Shown here: one piece after another, positions 1-8,474 of the stretch
How the letters are laid out: each line of letters begins with the position of its first letter
How positions within the stretch are numbered: the first letter of the stretch is position 1
NCBI RefSeq assembly: GCF_001657485.1
Contig: NZ_LXFU01000051.1
Location: forward strand, 1 to 64,000
From: Rhizobium sp. WYCCWR10014
Lineage (GTDB): Bacteria > Pseudomonadota > Alphaproteobacteria > Rhizobiales > Rhizobiaceae
Length of the DNA: 64,000 bases
Direction of reading: 5' to 3'
Program-made: the position numbers and the translations under genes
Notes under the pieces: model-generated
What the model was told of the DNA's origin: nothing
The model's database searches: none
What the model saw: only the letters and a program-made list of their open reading frames with translations

Positions 1-1
1 C

Positions 2-547
2 AGCACTTTGCCCGAGACGATCGGTGCGCTCGCCGGCAAGACAGGCCTGTTCGGAGACAACGCCGATCGCCGGCACGCGCTCTCCCGGATCGATGCGCTG
101 ACGTCGCATGTTCGCCAATCCGCCAAGACCTGGCAGCGTCGCCTCGCGGCCGAATGCGGCTCGGAACGCTGGAAGCGGGAAAAGCAGGACGTGGTCGAGA
201 TTCTGGGCCCGAGCCGCCAGAGCGAGGCGCTGCTGCGAAAGCTCGACGATCTCGCCCATACCGACAAGGCAAAGTTCGTCGAGCAACTGGCGGGGACACC
301 GGAGGGGCGTCGAGCGCTTGCCGAGGCAAAGGACATCGCCAGCGCGATCGAAACGCGCTTCGGTCGCGCCGATCCCTCAGATCTCGCGGATCAGCTGAAG
401 CGAGTGGGGCCTGATCAGGCTGGGGACGTCGGGCGTATCCGCCAGGTTGCTCGCCTTGCCGATCGTAGTCATCGTGCCGAGCTCACGCAGCAGATGGAGT
501 TGCAGCGCTCACTGAAGCGCGGCAAGTCCTTGGGGCTGGGGATGTAG
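2..547 (+). CDS. traA: Conjugative relaxase TraA, C-terminal part (cut by window edge)
   Basis: The frame is open from the first bases of the window (Ser-Thr-Leu-Pro-Glu-Thr precede the first possible TTG start), so this is the 3' end of a longer gene. The roughly 180 visible residues are charged and helical and end in LKRGKSLGLGM, which resembles the C-terminus of the Ti/Rhizobium-type relaxase-helicase TraA. TraA nicks oriT and pilots the transferred strand during conjugation. The relaxase and helicase domains would lie upstream, outside the window. It suggests that this DNA is, or once was, part of a transmissible plasmid. Whether the full gene is intact cannot be judged here. The family call comes from recognising the tail and was not checked by search. 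Confidence 0.7.
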   Translation, partial: STLPETIGALAGKTGLFGDNADRRHALSRIDALTSHVRQSAKTWQRRLAAECGSERWKREKQDVVEILGPSRQSEALLRKLDDLAHTDKAKFVEQLAGTPEGRRALAEAKDIASAIETRFGRADPSDLADQLKRVGPDQAGDVGRIRQVARLADRSHRAELTQQMELQRSLKRGKSLGLGM

Positions 548-572
548 ACGTCTTGGCTCGGACCACAAGCGA

Positions 573-725
573 GGCTCCGAAGGGGTTTTGCAGAACCGGC
601 TGAACCTCTTTCAGGAAAGCCTCGCGTTCCAATTTGCTAAGGGTGGTGGCGGTCCTGCCGCTGAATTGAAGCGCGCCTTCCGTTGACGCGATCTCGCCGA
701 GGATGACGGCCGCGTTGAGCACCAT
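573..725 (-). pseudogene. Decayed partial copy of the adjacent ABC ATPase gene
   Basis: Read on the minus strand this segment encodes AAVILGEIASTEGALQFSGR and continues to KEVQPVLQNPFGA. It closely parallels AAMILGQTEPTEGELQFSGR through KEVQPVLQNPFEA of the intact ATPase gene at 873-1685, and the nucleotides match over the same stretch (compare 573-725 with about 1383-1530). The Walker A region before it and the signature and Walker B regions after it are missing, and the flanks do not resemble the parent. It is therefore a short duplicated remnant between traA and the ABC operon, not a gene. Nothing else is recognisable in 726-872. Confidence 0.75.
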
Positions 726-872
726 GCCGCGCGCTGGTCCGGTCCGGCGAAGGCGCGTCAGCGGTTCGGCTCCAATGAAGACGCCCGACTTTCCCGGTGA
801 CTTGATCGAATGAGCCGCGTGATCGCGCCACGTGATGGACGCGGTTTGATTACCGCACCTTCTCCGCTGCGC

Positions 873-1685
873 TTACGTCGCCACGCTAAAATCGGCCGCC
901 AGCACCGCGTCCTTCAGCGCCCGCGAATACTCATGCTGCGGATTATCCAACACGGCCCGCGCCTGTCCGCGCTCGACGATTTCGCCTTTGCGCATGATGA
1001 TGATGTTGTCGCTGATGTAATAGGCGGTAGCGAGGTCGTGGGTGATGTAGACGATGGAAAGACCGAGTTCGTTTTTCAGGCGGCCGAAGAGATTGACGAT
1101 GGCCATGCGCAGCGAGGCGTCGACCATCGATACCGGTTCATCGGCCACCAGCAGGCGGGGCTGCGGGATCAGCGCCCGGGCGATGGCGACGCGCTGAAGC
1201 TGGCCGCCCGATAGTTCGTGGGGAAACCGGCCTTTCACTTCTTCAAGGGTCAGGCCGACATGGACGAGGGCTGCATCCGCCATCTTCTCCGCCTGCTGCC
1301 GGTCCGGCCGTTTTCCCGAGAACGAAAAATTGCGGGCAGTCTCGAAGAGATAACGATCGACGCGTTTCAGCGGATTGAAGGCTTCGAAAGGGTTTTGCAG
1401 AACCGGCTGGACCTCTTTCATGAAAGCCTTGCGTTCGGATCTGCTATGGATGGCGACGGTCCTGCCGCTGAATTGAAGCTCGCCTTCCGTCGGTTCGGTC
1501 TGGCCGAGGATCATCGCCGCGATCGTCGATTTTCCCGAGCCGGATTCGCCGACGATCGAGAGGATCTCCGGCTCCGCTCCCAGTTCGAAGCTCACGTCCT
1601 TGACCGCCGTGATCAGGCGCCGGCCGAGCATGCCGCCCTGCCGGTAGACTTTCGTGACATGCGAGAGGCTAAGAAGAGCGCTCAA
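873..1685 (-). CDS. ABC transporter ATP-binding protein, OppF/DppF-like
   Basis: This is the second ATPase of an oligopeptide-type (family 5) importer and powers uptake at the inner membrane. Visible motifs are Walker A GESGSGKST (residues 46-54), the signature LSGGQLQRVAIARAL and the Walker B stretch LLVADEP. I chose the TTG at 1685, which overlaps the stop of the upstream ATPase gene as TTGA. The frame also stays open to a possible start at 1712, deeper inside the upstream gene. At 270 residues it is shorter than typical OppF and lacks most of the C-terminal oligopeptide extension. It is the last gene of the operon. A partial duplicate of its middle lies downstream at 573-725. Confidence 0.88.
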   Translation of the reverse strand: MSALLSLSHVTKVYRQGGMLGRRLITAVKDVSFELGAEPEILSIVGESGSGKSTIAAMILGQTEPTEGELQFSGRTVAIHSRSERKAFMKEVQPVLQNPFEAFNPLKRVDRYLFETARNFSFSGKRPDRQQAEKMADAALVHVGLTLEEVKGRFPHELSGGQLQRVAIARALIPQPRLLVADEPVSMVDASLRMAIVNLFGRLKNELGLSIVYITHDLATAYYISDNIIIMRKGEIVERGQARAVLDNPQHEYSRALKDAVLAADFSVAT

Positions 1686-2671
1686 ACCTGATCTCCCGTA
1701 ACGGCAAAACACGCCACGCGCCGCTGCGGCTCGACGGTGACGAGCGGCGGAACCTTCTGCGAGCAGATCTCCATGCGCTTGGGACAGCGCGGGTGAAACC
1801 GGCAGCCTTCCGGCGGCATGGCGAGGTTCGGCGGGCGCCCCTCCAGCGAAGGGCGGGCCGTCGCGTCGCCGATGCGCGGCAGGCTGCCGACGAGGTGCTG
1901 CGTATAGGGATGGAGCGGCATGTTGAAGAGTTTGGCGGTCGGCGCTTCCTCGACGAGACGACCGGCATAGACAATGCCGATGCGGTCGGAGACCGTCGCG
2001 TGAACCCCCATGTCATGGGTGACGAACAGAAAGGACGAGCCCATCTCGCGCTGGATTTCGCGGATCATCGAGAGCACGTCGCGCTGAACGATCACGTCTA
2101 GCGCGGTTGTCGGTTCGTCGGCGATAATGAATTCCGGCGTCAGGATTGTCGCCAGCGCGATGGTCATGCGCTGGCGCATGCCGCCTGACAGTTCGTGGGG
2201 ATAGGCGTCGAGCAGATGCGGATCGAGCTTCAGCCGCTGCAGATGGGTGGCGACCCTTTCGAGAAACTCGCTCTTGCCGACCTTCATGTGGCGAAAGGCG
2301 AAATCGGTGAAGGAGTGACGGATCCGGCGCACCGGATTGAGCACATTCATCGAGCCCTGCATGATATAGGACAGATGCTTCCAGCGCAGGGCCAGGCGAT
2401 CCTCCGGCTTCATCGCATAGATATCCTGGGTGCCGCCGTCGAAATGAAATGTCACTTTTCCCGACACGACCCTCAGCGGCGGCCGGATCGCGCCGGCGAT
2501 GGTCTTGATCAAGGTCGTCTTGCCGCTGCTCGATTCACCGGCAACGCCATAGACCTCGCCTCGGGCGATGGTCAGGCTGATATCGTCGACAGCGCGCACC
2601 TCGCGATCGACGCCATAGAGAAAGGCACGGTAATAGGCTTTCAGATTCTCAATTTCGACCAAAGGATCCAT
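1682..2671 (-). CDS. ABC transporter ATP-binding protein, OppD/DppD-like
   Basis: First ATPase of the oligopeptide-type importer, 329 residues. Walker A reads GESSSGKTT (45-53), with Ser where most relatives have Gly. The signature is LSGGMRQRMTIA, Walker B is FIIADEPTTALD, and a C-terminal oligopeptide/dipeptide extension with the usual Cys pair (GCRFHPRCP) is present. It lies 1 nt after the permease gene at 2673-3530 and overlaps the next ATPase gene, so the pair is probably translationally coupled. The substrate cannot be read from the ATPase. The linked arabinofuranosidase points to an arabinose-containing oligosaccharide rather than a peptide (inference). Confidence 0.9.
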   Translation of the reverse strand: MDPLVEIENLKAYYRAFLYGVDREVRAVDDISLTIARGEVYGVAGESSSGKTTLIKTIAGAIRPPLRVVSGKVTFHFDGGTQDIYAMKPEDRLALRWKHLSYIMQGSMNVLNPVRRIRHSFTDFAFRHMKVGKSEFLERVATHLQRLKLDPHLLDAYPHELSGGMRQRMTIALATILTPEFIIADEPTTALDVIVQRDVLSMIREIQREMGSSFLFVTHDMGVHATVSDRIGIVYAGRLVEEAPTAKLFNMPLHPYTQHLVGSLPRIGDATARPSLEGRPPNLAMPPEGCRFHPRCPKRMEICSQKVPPLVTVEPQRRVACFAVTGDQV

Positions 2672-2672
2672 A

Positions 2673-3530
2673 CTAACTTCCCATCCGGTTCAGCCGGCTG
2701 CGCGGATCATTGTATTCGTTCATCGACATGGACAGCAGGAAGAGCGCCAGGAAGAGGACGACGATGACGGCGACCGGGGCGGCCACCCACCACCATATGC
2801 CTGATATCAACGCCGAATGCGCATTGGCCCAATAGATCATCATGCCCATGGTCGGCGTCTCGATATCGGTGAAGCCCAGCACCGACAGGGTGATCTCCAT
2901 GCCGATCGACCAGATCATGTTGTTCATCGTGGTGGCGAAGACGATCGGCAGAACATAAGGCAGGTGCTCCTCGACGAGGATCTTGCGCATGCTCATGCCG
3001 GAATAGACGCTCTGCGTGGTGAAGGATCTCGTCTTCAGGCTGATCGCCACCGACCGGATGAGGCGCGCGTCATAGGACCAGCCGAGCGAGGCCATGATGA
3101 GGATTAGTGCCGTCCAGGTCATGCTGTCCTTCAGCACGAAGTAGAAAAGGATCAGCAGCGGAAATTGCGGGATGACCATGACGCTGTCGTTGATGGCCAT
3201 CAGCACCCGGTCCACCGCGCCGCCGGCATAACCGGCGACGAGGCCGACGACCAGCGAGATGATGCGTGAAATGAAGGCGACGCCGATGCCAAAAAACAAG
3301 GTGTTGCGAAGGGCGGTCGTCAACTGCCAGAAGACGTCCTGGCCGCGCGATGTCGTGCCGAGCCAATATTCGCCGTCGGGCGGCATATCGGGCGGCAGCA
3401 GATAGATGTCGGTCGCGCCGTAAGGCGAGAAATAGGACACGACTACCAATCCGACAATGACGGCAAAGAGCAGCAGGCCGCAGAGGAATTCCATATTCTG
3501 GCGTGCGAGGTCGCGGACGATCGTAAACAT
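2673..3530 (-). CDS. ABC transporter permease, OppC/DppC-like
   Basis: Inner-membrane permease of 285 residues. It has an N-terminal membrane segment (about 15-33), a periplasmic stretch with the typical YWLGTTSRGQDVFWQL sequence before the transport domain, and several further hydrophobic segments. The BPD-transport loop appears around ILVEEHLPYVLPIVFATTM. It sits between the OppB-like gene (3 nt upstream) and the OppD-like gene (1 nt downstream), so the operon order is binding protein, B, C, D, F. The start at 3530 gives a normal short cytoplasmic N-terminus. Confidence 0.9.
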   Translation of the reverse strand: MFTIVRDLARQNMEFLCGLLLFAVIVGLVVVSYFSPYGATDIYLLPPDMPPDGEYWLGTTSRGQDVFWQLTTALRNTLFFGIGVAFISRIISLVVGLVAGYAGGAVDRVLMAINDSVMVIPQFPLLILFYFVLKDSMTWTALILIMASLGWSYDARLIRSVAISLKTRSFTTQSVYSGMSMRKILVEEHLPYVLPIVFATTMNNMIWSIGMEITLSVLGFTDIETPTMGMMIYWANAHSALISGIWWWVAAPVAVIVVLFLALFLLSMSMNEYNDPRSRLNRMGS

Positions 3531-3533
3531 GTT

Positions 3534-4538
3534 CTATTCCACCTTGATGCGCGGATCGATCAGCGGGCTCAGAATGTCGATGATGAACACGGCGGCGGCG
3601 ACGCCGACGATCGACAATGCGCTGAGGCCGAGCACCAGACTGTAGTCGCCGGCATGTACCGCTTCGATCAGCAGGTTGCCGATGCCGGGATAGCCGAAGA
3701 CGATTTCGGTAATGACCGTGCCGTTGAAGATCGCGCCGAGAGACATGGCAAGCCCGGTGAATTGCGGTACCATGGCATTGCGGGAGATGTAGGAGCGGAG
3801 AATTTTCCGTTTGGGAACACCGCCGAGTTCGGCGAAGACGACGTAATCCTCGGTGATGATGTTGGACACGAGGGCGCGCATCCCGATCAGCCAACTGCCG
3901 GTTCCCACAAGGATGAGAGAAAAGGCCGGCAGGATGGAGTGCTTCAGTATATCGAGGACCAGGGCAACGGAGAGGTCCAGATTGGCGTTCATCTCGTAGC
4001 CGCCATTGATCGGCAGCACCGGCCAGAGATAGCCGAACACAATCAGAAGCACGAAGGCGAGAATGTAATAGGGAATGGGAAGCAGGGCGATGAAGACGAG
4101 GCTGACTGCCTTCATCACCATATTCTTCCGGTAATAGCCGGCGAGCGCGCCGATGGCATTGCCGAGCACGAAAGTGATCAGGGTCGACACCGTCATCAGC
4201 CCGATGGTCCAGGGTAGGGAGCGCAGGATGATGGTGGAAACGGGTGTGGGAAAAGCCGATAGCGAGGGACCGAGATCACCGGTCGCAAGCCGAAGCCAGA
4301 AATGCAGGTATTGCTGCCAGATCGACCCCTCCATACCGTAGAGCTCGCGAAGCGACTGGCGCATCAGTTCGATCGCATTGGGATCGGACTGCCCCATCTG
4401 CGTGATGGCGCCTATGCTTTCTTCGACCGGATCGATCGGGGTCAGGTGGGTGACGAAGAATGTGATGGTCACGCCAAGAAATACGACGAGCAGAAACTGA
4501 CCGAACCGCTTCAGCACAAAGAGCAGATAAGACGTCAT
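3534..4538 (-). CDS. ABC transporter permease, OppB/DppB-like
   Basis: Permease of 334 residues that begins with the family's usual first membrane helix (FVLKRFGQFLLVVFLGVTITFFV) followed by a periplasmic stretch. The transport domain then carries five more hydrophobic segments and the coupling sequence FAELGGVPKRKILRSYISRNAMVPQFTGLAMSLG. It follows the binding-protein gene after about 110 nt containing two hairpins and precedes the OppC-like gene by 3 nt. It forms the translocation pore with that partner. Confidence 0.9.
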   Translation of the reverse strand: MTSYLLFVLKRFGQFLLVVFLGVTITFFVTHLTPIDPVEESIGAITQMGQSDPNAIELMRQSLRELYGMEGSIWQQYLHFWLRLATGDLGPSLSAFPTPVSTIILRSLPWTIGLMTVSTLITFVLGNAIGALAGYYRKNMVMKAVSLVFIALLPIPYYILAFVLLIVFGYLWPVLPINGGYEMNANLDLSVALVLDILKHSILPAFSLILVGTGSWLIGMRALVSNIITEDYVVFAELGGVPKRKILRSYISRNAMVPQFTGLAMSLGAIFNGTVITEIVFGYPGIGNLLIEAVHAGDYSLVLGLSALSIVGVAAAVFIIDILSPLIDPRIKVE

Positions 4539-4581
4539 AGGGCAGTGGTTCCTCTCTGGTTCCCTTCATCGACAGGAAAGG

Positions 4582-4640
4582 ATCGACGGACATGCCACAT
4601 GCCCGTCGATAGGGGGCCGGCGCGCAACACTCGCGCCGGC
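4582..4640 (-). other. Two hairpins between binding-protein and permease genes
   Basis: Arms GCCGGCGCG (4616-4624) and CGCGCCGGC (4632-4640) form a 9-bp stem with a 7-nt loop. Arms ATCGACGG (4582-4589) and CCGTCGAT (4603-4610) form an 8-bp stem. Both lie just after the binding-protein stop in the direction of transcription. No T-run follows either stem, so an mRNA-stabilising or processing element that keeps binding-protein mRNA in excess is more likely than a simple terminator. This role is inferred from position. Confidence 0.5.
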
Positions 4641-4650
4641 TTTGGGAGGA

Positions 4651-6555
4651 TTATTTCGGTTGTGCCGGCTTGAGCTTGACCATCATCAGCCTGGAGTTGG
4701 CCCAATTCGGCACCGGGTCGGTATAGGGATCTGATATCGTCGGATAACCGGTCCAGTAGGTCGTATCCATCGAGGTGAAGACGTTATACGACATCAGCGG
4801 GATCGTCGGCATTTCGCGGGCGACCAGCTTCAGATAATCCTTGCCGAGCTCGACGCCCTTGGGATCGTCGGCGCTGATGCCGCGAATGCTTTCGATGATC
4901 TTGTCGAGCTCCGGATTGCTCCAGCGCTGCCAGTTGCGCGGCGGCTGATTGTCACCCTTCTTGGCCACGAACTGCGAGTGCCAGCTATCCAGGAAGAACG
5001 ACAGATCGGGATCACCGCCCCAGGTCTCGACGCTCCAGGCGATCGCCACCTGGAAATCGCCGGGCTGGAGTGCCACCTGCCACAGCTTCGCGGCCGGCAC
5101 GGCTTTGGCGTCGATGCCGAATGCGGCCCATTGCTGTGCGATCAGCGTCCCGGCGCGGGTGAAGACCGAGCGTGTGTCGCCTTCAACCGTCATCCGGATC
5201 TTGAAGGGCTGTCCATCAGGGGTCAGCCATTTGCCGCCGGATTTCTTGAAGCCTGCCTTCTCTAGCAGTTCGCCGGCAGCCTTCGGATCCGGTTTCCACC
5301 AACCATAGCCGAATGCACCGCTGATTGCCTCAGGGTCGGTCGGGATCTGGTCCTTGAACTTCGGCTGCTTGCGCAGGATATCGGCGATCTGTTGCCCGAC
5401 CGTCGGGTCATAAGGCTTGATCTTGCTCTTGCCGGTATCGATCTCGAAATTCTTCAGCCAATCCTGCATTGGCGCCTGATAGTCCTTCATCGTGGCCGCC
5501 GTCGGCGGCACGCCGAGCGCCGAAAGCGTCGCCGCCCCGCGATAGCTCGCCATGTCGACCGCCTTGATGTCGATCAGCAGGGCAAGCGCCCAGCGTACAT
5601 CGGCGTTGTCGAAGGGCGGATTCTGGGTGTTGAAGATCACCGCGGGAAGCGTCGGGTCCGGATGGGCGAAGGGGAAGCCCGGGAACCAGGTTTCGATCGT
5701 CTTGGATTTCTCCTTGAGGGTGAACATTCCCTCCGGCGTATTGTCGTGGATGATATCCAGATTGTGCTCGAGCTGGGCGATGGTGCGCTTATCCGGCGGG
5801 CCGGGATCGGTATAGGTCACGTATTTCGGGGCCGGCTCGCCGAAGCGGGCAAGCGAGGTCCGCTGCCAGTCGTCACGCTTCTCCCAGGTATACCATTTGC
5901 CCTGGGGATCAAACGACTTGAGCTTGTAGGCACCCAGCGAAACGGGATTGGCGAAATCATAGCGGAGCGGATCTTCGACTTTCTCGAAGACATGCTTGGG
6001 CATGATCCAGGCGCCGTTCCAGCGAACGGTGAAGATGGCATGGAAGCGCGAATTGGGTTTCTTCAGCTTGAACACCACGGTCGAGGGGTCGGTCGCCTCG
6101 ACGCTTGCCACCTGCACCGAGAAGGCAGCACTCCAGACCATGCCGGGGTGATCCATCTGGGTCTTGACGGTATAGACCACGTCGTCTGCCGTGAACTCCA
6201 CGCCGTCGCTCCAGAAGAGTCCCTTGCGCAGTTTCACGGTCATCTCGGTGAAGTCGGCATTGTATTGCGGCTTGTCGGCAGCCAGCGAATTGTCCCAGGT
6301 CGCGCCGCCAAGTCCTTGTTCGGGGTCGATATACCAGAGCGTATCCATGGTCAGCTGCTGCAGGCCGGTCGATACGCCGCCGCCGCCATTGACCCAGATA
6401 TTGAACCAGCCGGGATTTTTGATCGTCCCTTCCGGATTTTCGACGATGAGCGTCTCCTTGCGCGGCAAGGAGGTGTAGTCATCGGCCTTGGCCGTCGCTG
6501 TCAGGCCGAGTGCGGCCAGCGCGACGCCAAATGCGAGCCTCTTCCACTGTTGCAT
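4651..6555 (-). CDS. Extracellular solute-binding protein, family 5
   Basis: Periplasmic binding protein of the oligopeptide/nickel/sugar-oligomer class (SBP family 5), 634 residues. The ATG at 6555 is preceded by a strong ribosome site (AGGGAGGAG) and starts a clear signal peptide, with likely cleavage after TATAKA near residue 23. The body has family-5 features such as ELTVKLRKGLFWSDG-type sequence (here EMTVKLRKGLFWSDG), LKKPNSRFHAIF and a C-terminal REMPTIPLMSYN. The frame is open to 6609 but that start would spoil the signal peptide. It is first in the ABC operon and 200 nt downstream of the GH51 gene on the same strand. The ligand is probably an arabinose-rich oligosaccharide (inference). 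Confidence 0.9.
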   Translation of the reverse strand: MQQWKRLAFGVALAALGLTATAKADDYTSLPRKETLIVENPEGTIKNPGWFNIWVNGGGGVSTGLQQLTMDTLWYIDPEQGLGGATWDNSLAADKPQYNADFTEMTVKLRKGLFWSDGVEFTADDVVYTVKTQMDHPGMVWSAAFSVQVASVEATDPSTVVFKLKKPNSRFHAIFTVRWNGAWIMPKHVFEKVEDPLRYDFANPVSLGAYKLKSFDPQGKWYTWEKRDDWQRTSLARFGEPAPKYVTYTDPGPPDKRTIAQLEHNLDIIHDNTPEGMFTLKEKSKTIETWFPGFPFAHPDPTLPAVIFNTQNPPFDNADVRWALALLIDIKAVDMASYRGAATLSALGVPPTAATMKDYQAPMQDWLKNFEIDTGKSKIKPYDPTVGQQIADILRKQPKFKDQIPTDPEAISGAFGYGWWKPDPKAAGELLEKAGFKKSGGKWLTPDGQPFKIRMTVEGDTRSVFTRAGTLIAQQWAAFGIDAKAVPAAKLWQVALQPGDFQVAIAWSVETWGGDPDLSFFLDSWHSQFVAKKGDNQPPRNWQRWSNPELDKIIESIRGISADDPKGVELGKDYLKLVAREMPTIPLMSYNVFTSMDTTYWTGYPTISDPYTDPVPNWANSRLMMVKLKPAQPK

Positions 6556-6755
6556 GAACTCCTCCCTAGAAAGCGACGATACGGCGGCCGCAAAGGCACG
6601 CATGGGCACGTCGCGGTTGTCGGTTCGCAGAAGCCCCAGGACTTGAACAGTCAGGTCTGGGACCTCAGTGAACCATCTCTCCGGCTCCCTGCCTCCTCGC
6701 AGCGAGCCGAATATCTTCAGCCGGTACCGCCCAATGGGCTACCCGGCGATAGCTG

Positions 6756-8264
6756 TCACACCGACAGCCGGATGACGTTGTAGGAGAACGGTTTCAACGC
6801 CGCCCGCAGCCGTCCATCCTCAATCTTTCCACTCTCGACATTAACCGGAGCAACCGTTTGCGGCCGCGCCGCCGTATTGACGGCTTCCAGATCACCGTGG
6901 GTCATTTCCACCTGCTCGACCACGCGGGCATTTCCGAAGCCTTCCAGCCGCACATCGAGATCGAGCGCCGTGCTCGGATGGCGGTTGACGGCAAAGAAGG
7001 TCAGCGTCTTGCCGTCCTCGGAATGGACTGCCGATACGTCCAGATAGGGGACGTCGTTTTCCTCGTCGCTGTCATAGGTCGGGCCATCGACGACCAGCTG
7101 CAGCGCCGTTCCACGGCCATATCTGGAGGCGTAGTAGAAGGGGTAATAGATGGTCTGGCGCCAGGCCGCACCGCCGTCCTCGGTCATGATTGGGGCGATG
7201 ACGTTGACGAGCTGCGCGATGCAGGCGATGCGCACGCGATCGGAGCGCCGGATGAAGGTGTTCAAGATGCCGCCGACCTGCAGCACGTCCTCGAAATTAT
7301 AGATGTCTTCCAAGAGATGCGGCGCATCCGGCCATTCGTCGCGCGCCAGGATCTCCTTGTCCTGCTGGTTGGAATGATACCAGACATTCCATTCATCGAA
7401 GGAAATGCCGATCGTCTTCTTCGAGCGTTTTTTCGCCTTGATGTAGTCGATCACGCCGCCGATCGTGGTGATGTAGCGGTCGAGCTTCGTCGCGCGGGCG
7501 AGATAGTTGAGCGTGTTTTTCTCGCGGTTGGCAAAATACATATGCAGCGAGATATGGTCGGCGCTGTCATAGCACTGTTCGAGAACCTGGGCCTCCCACT
7601 CGGGATAGGTCTTCATGTCGGAATTGGACGAGCCGCAGACCACCAGTTCGAGCGACTTGTCGAAGCCGCGCATGGCCTTCGCCGTCTCATCCGCCAGCCG
7701 GCCATATTCATAGGCCGACTTGTGGCCGACCTGCCAGGGGCCATCCATCTCGTTGCCGAGGCACCACAATTTGACATCGTGCGGATTGGACCAGCCGTGC
7801 TTGCGGCGCAGATCCGACCAGTAGGTGCCGCCGGGATGATTGCAATATTCGAGGAAATTGCGGGCGGCATCGAGGCCGCGTGATCCGAGATTGACGGCAA
7901 GCATCGGCTTGGTATTCGCCTTCTTGCACCAGTCGACGAATTCATTCACGCCGATCTGGTTGGCTTCGCGGGTGCGCCAGGCAAGGTCGAGGCGAACCGG
8001 GCGCTCCGCACGGGGGCCGACGCCGTCTTCCCAATTATAGGCCGAAACGAAATTGCCGCCGGGATAGCGGCAGTATGGCGTGTCGAGATCACGGACCAGA
8101 TCGAGGACATCCTGGCGGAATCCGTCCTCATCGGCGGTCGGGTGTCCGGGCTCATAAATGCCCCCGTAGATCGCCCTGCCGAGATGCTCGAGAAATGAAC
8201 TGTAGAGCCTGGAATCAATGGTCGCGATGCGGAAATCGCGGTGAACCACAACGTTCGTCTTCAA
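6756..8264 (-). CDS. Alpha-L-arabinofuranosidase, glycoside hydrolase family 51
   Basis: Retaining exo-enzyme that releases L-arabinofuranose from arabinan or arabinoxylan fragments. The 502 residues have the GH51 layout: a TIM barrel followed by a C-terminal beta domain. The acid/base Glu is in CLGNEMDGPW (E172) and the nucleophile in GISFDEWNVWY (E291). The CRYPGGNFVSAYNWEDGVGP segment is typical of the family. There is no signal peptide, so it is cytoplasmic and would act on imported oligosaccharides, matching the downstream oligopeptide-type importer. A ribosome site (GGGAGGA) precedes the ATG. The upstream regulator on the same strand probably controls it. Confidence 0.93.
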   Translation of the reverse strand: MKTNVVVHRDFRIATIDSRLYSSFLEHLGRAIYGGIYEPGHPTADEDGFRQDVLDLVRDLDTPYCRYPGGNFVSAYNWEDGVGPRAERPVRLDLAWRTREANQIGVNEFVDWCKKANTKPMLAVNLGSRGLDAARNFLEYCNHPGGTYWSDLRRKHGWSNPHDVKLWCLGNEMDGPWQVGHKSAYEYGRLADETAKAMRGFDKSLELVVCGSSNSDMKTYPEWEAQVLEQCYDSADHISLHMYFANREKNTLNYLARATKLDRYITTIGGVIDYIKAKKRSKKTIGISFDEWNVWYHSNQQDKEILARDEWPDAPHLLEDIYNFEDVLQVGGILNTFIRRSDRVRIACIAQLVNVIAPIMTEDGGAAWRQTIYYPFYYASRYGRGTALQLVVDGPTYDSDEENDVPYLDVSAVHSEDGKTLTFFAVNRHPSTALDLDVRLEGFGNARVVEQVEMTHGDLEAVNTAARPQTVAPVNVESGKIEDGRLRAALKPFSYNVIRLSV

Positions 8265-8448
8265 CGGATCCTCCCGTTTATATATCAGAAATTTTGTTTT
8301 CTTGCCTCTAACTTGATATCAGGAATGTTGTTCTGTCAACCAAGTTGCGACTTTAATCATACTAATATCGATTTCAGAAAAAAGTGTCTAATTTCAGTTG
8401 CTTGGGAGGTTCTATCGGCCGCCGAAACTGGAAAGAATCGTGATATTT

Positions 8449-8473
8449 AAATCAAGATTTCCGATTTTGATTT
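8449..8473. promoter_or_regulatory. Candidate operator upstream of the arabinofuranosidase gene
   Basis: A 7-bp perfect inverted repeat AAATCAA (8449-8455) and TTGATTT (8467-8473) encloses ATTTCCGAT (8457-8465). The same nonamer forms one arm of the inverted repeat in front of the regulator gene (9411-9440). Looser copies (atatcagaaat near 8282, gatatcagga near 8314) lie in this AT-rich 210-nt stretch. A shared site before both genes suggests the regulator binds it. Function is inferred. Confidence 0.45.
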
Positions 8474-8474
8474 T

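Noticed and set aside
726..872. Possible further gene remnant between the ATPase fragment and the ABC operon
   Set aside because: One frame (GVFIGAEPLTRLRRTGPARG) is vaguely like ABC ATPase sequence but too short and unlike the neighbouring gene to call.
5392..6783. Plus-strand open frame of 463 codons opposite the family-5 binding-protein gene
   Set aside because: Shadow frame. The minus-strand gene has a ribosome site, signal peptide and family sequence.
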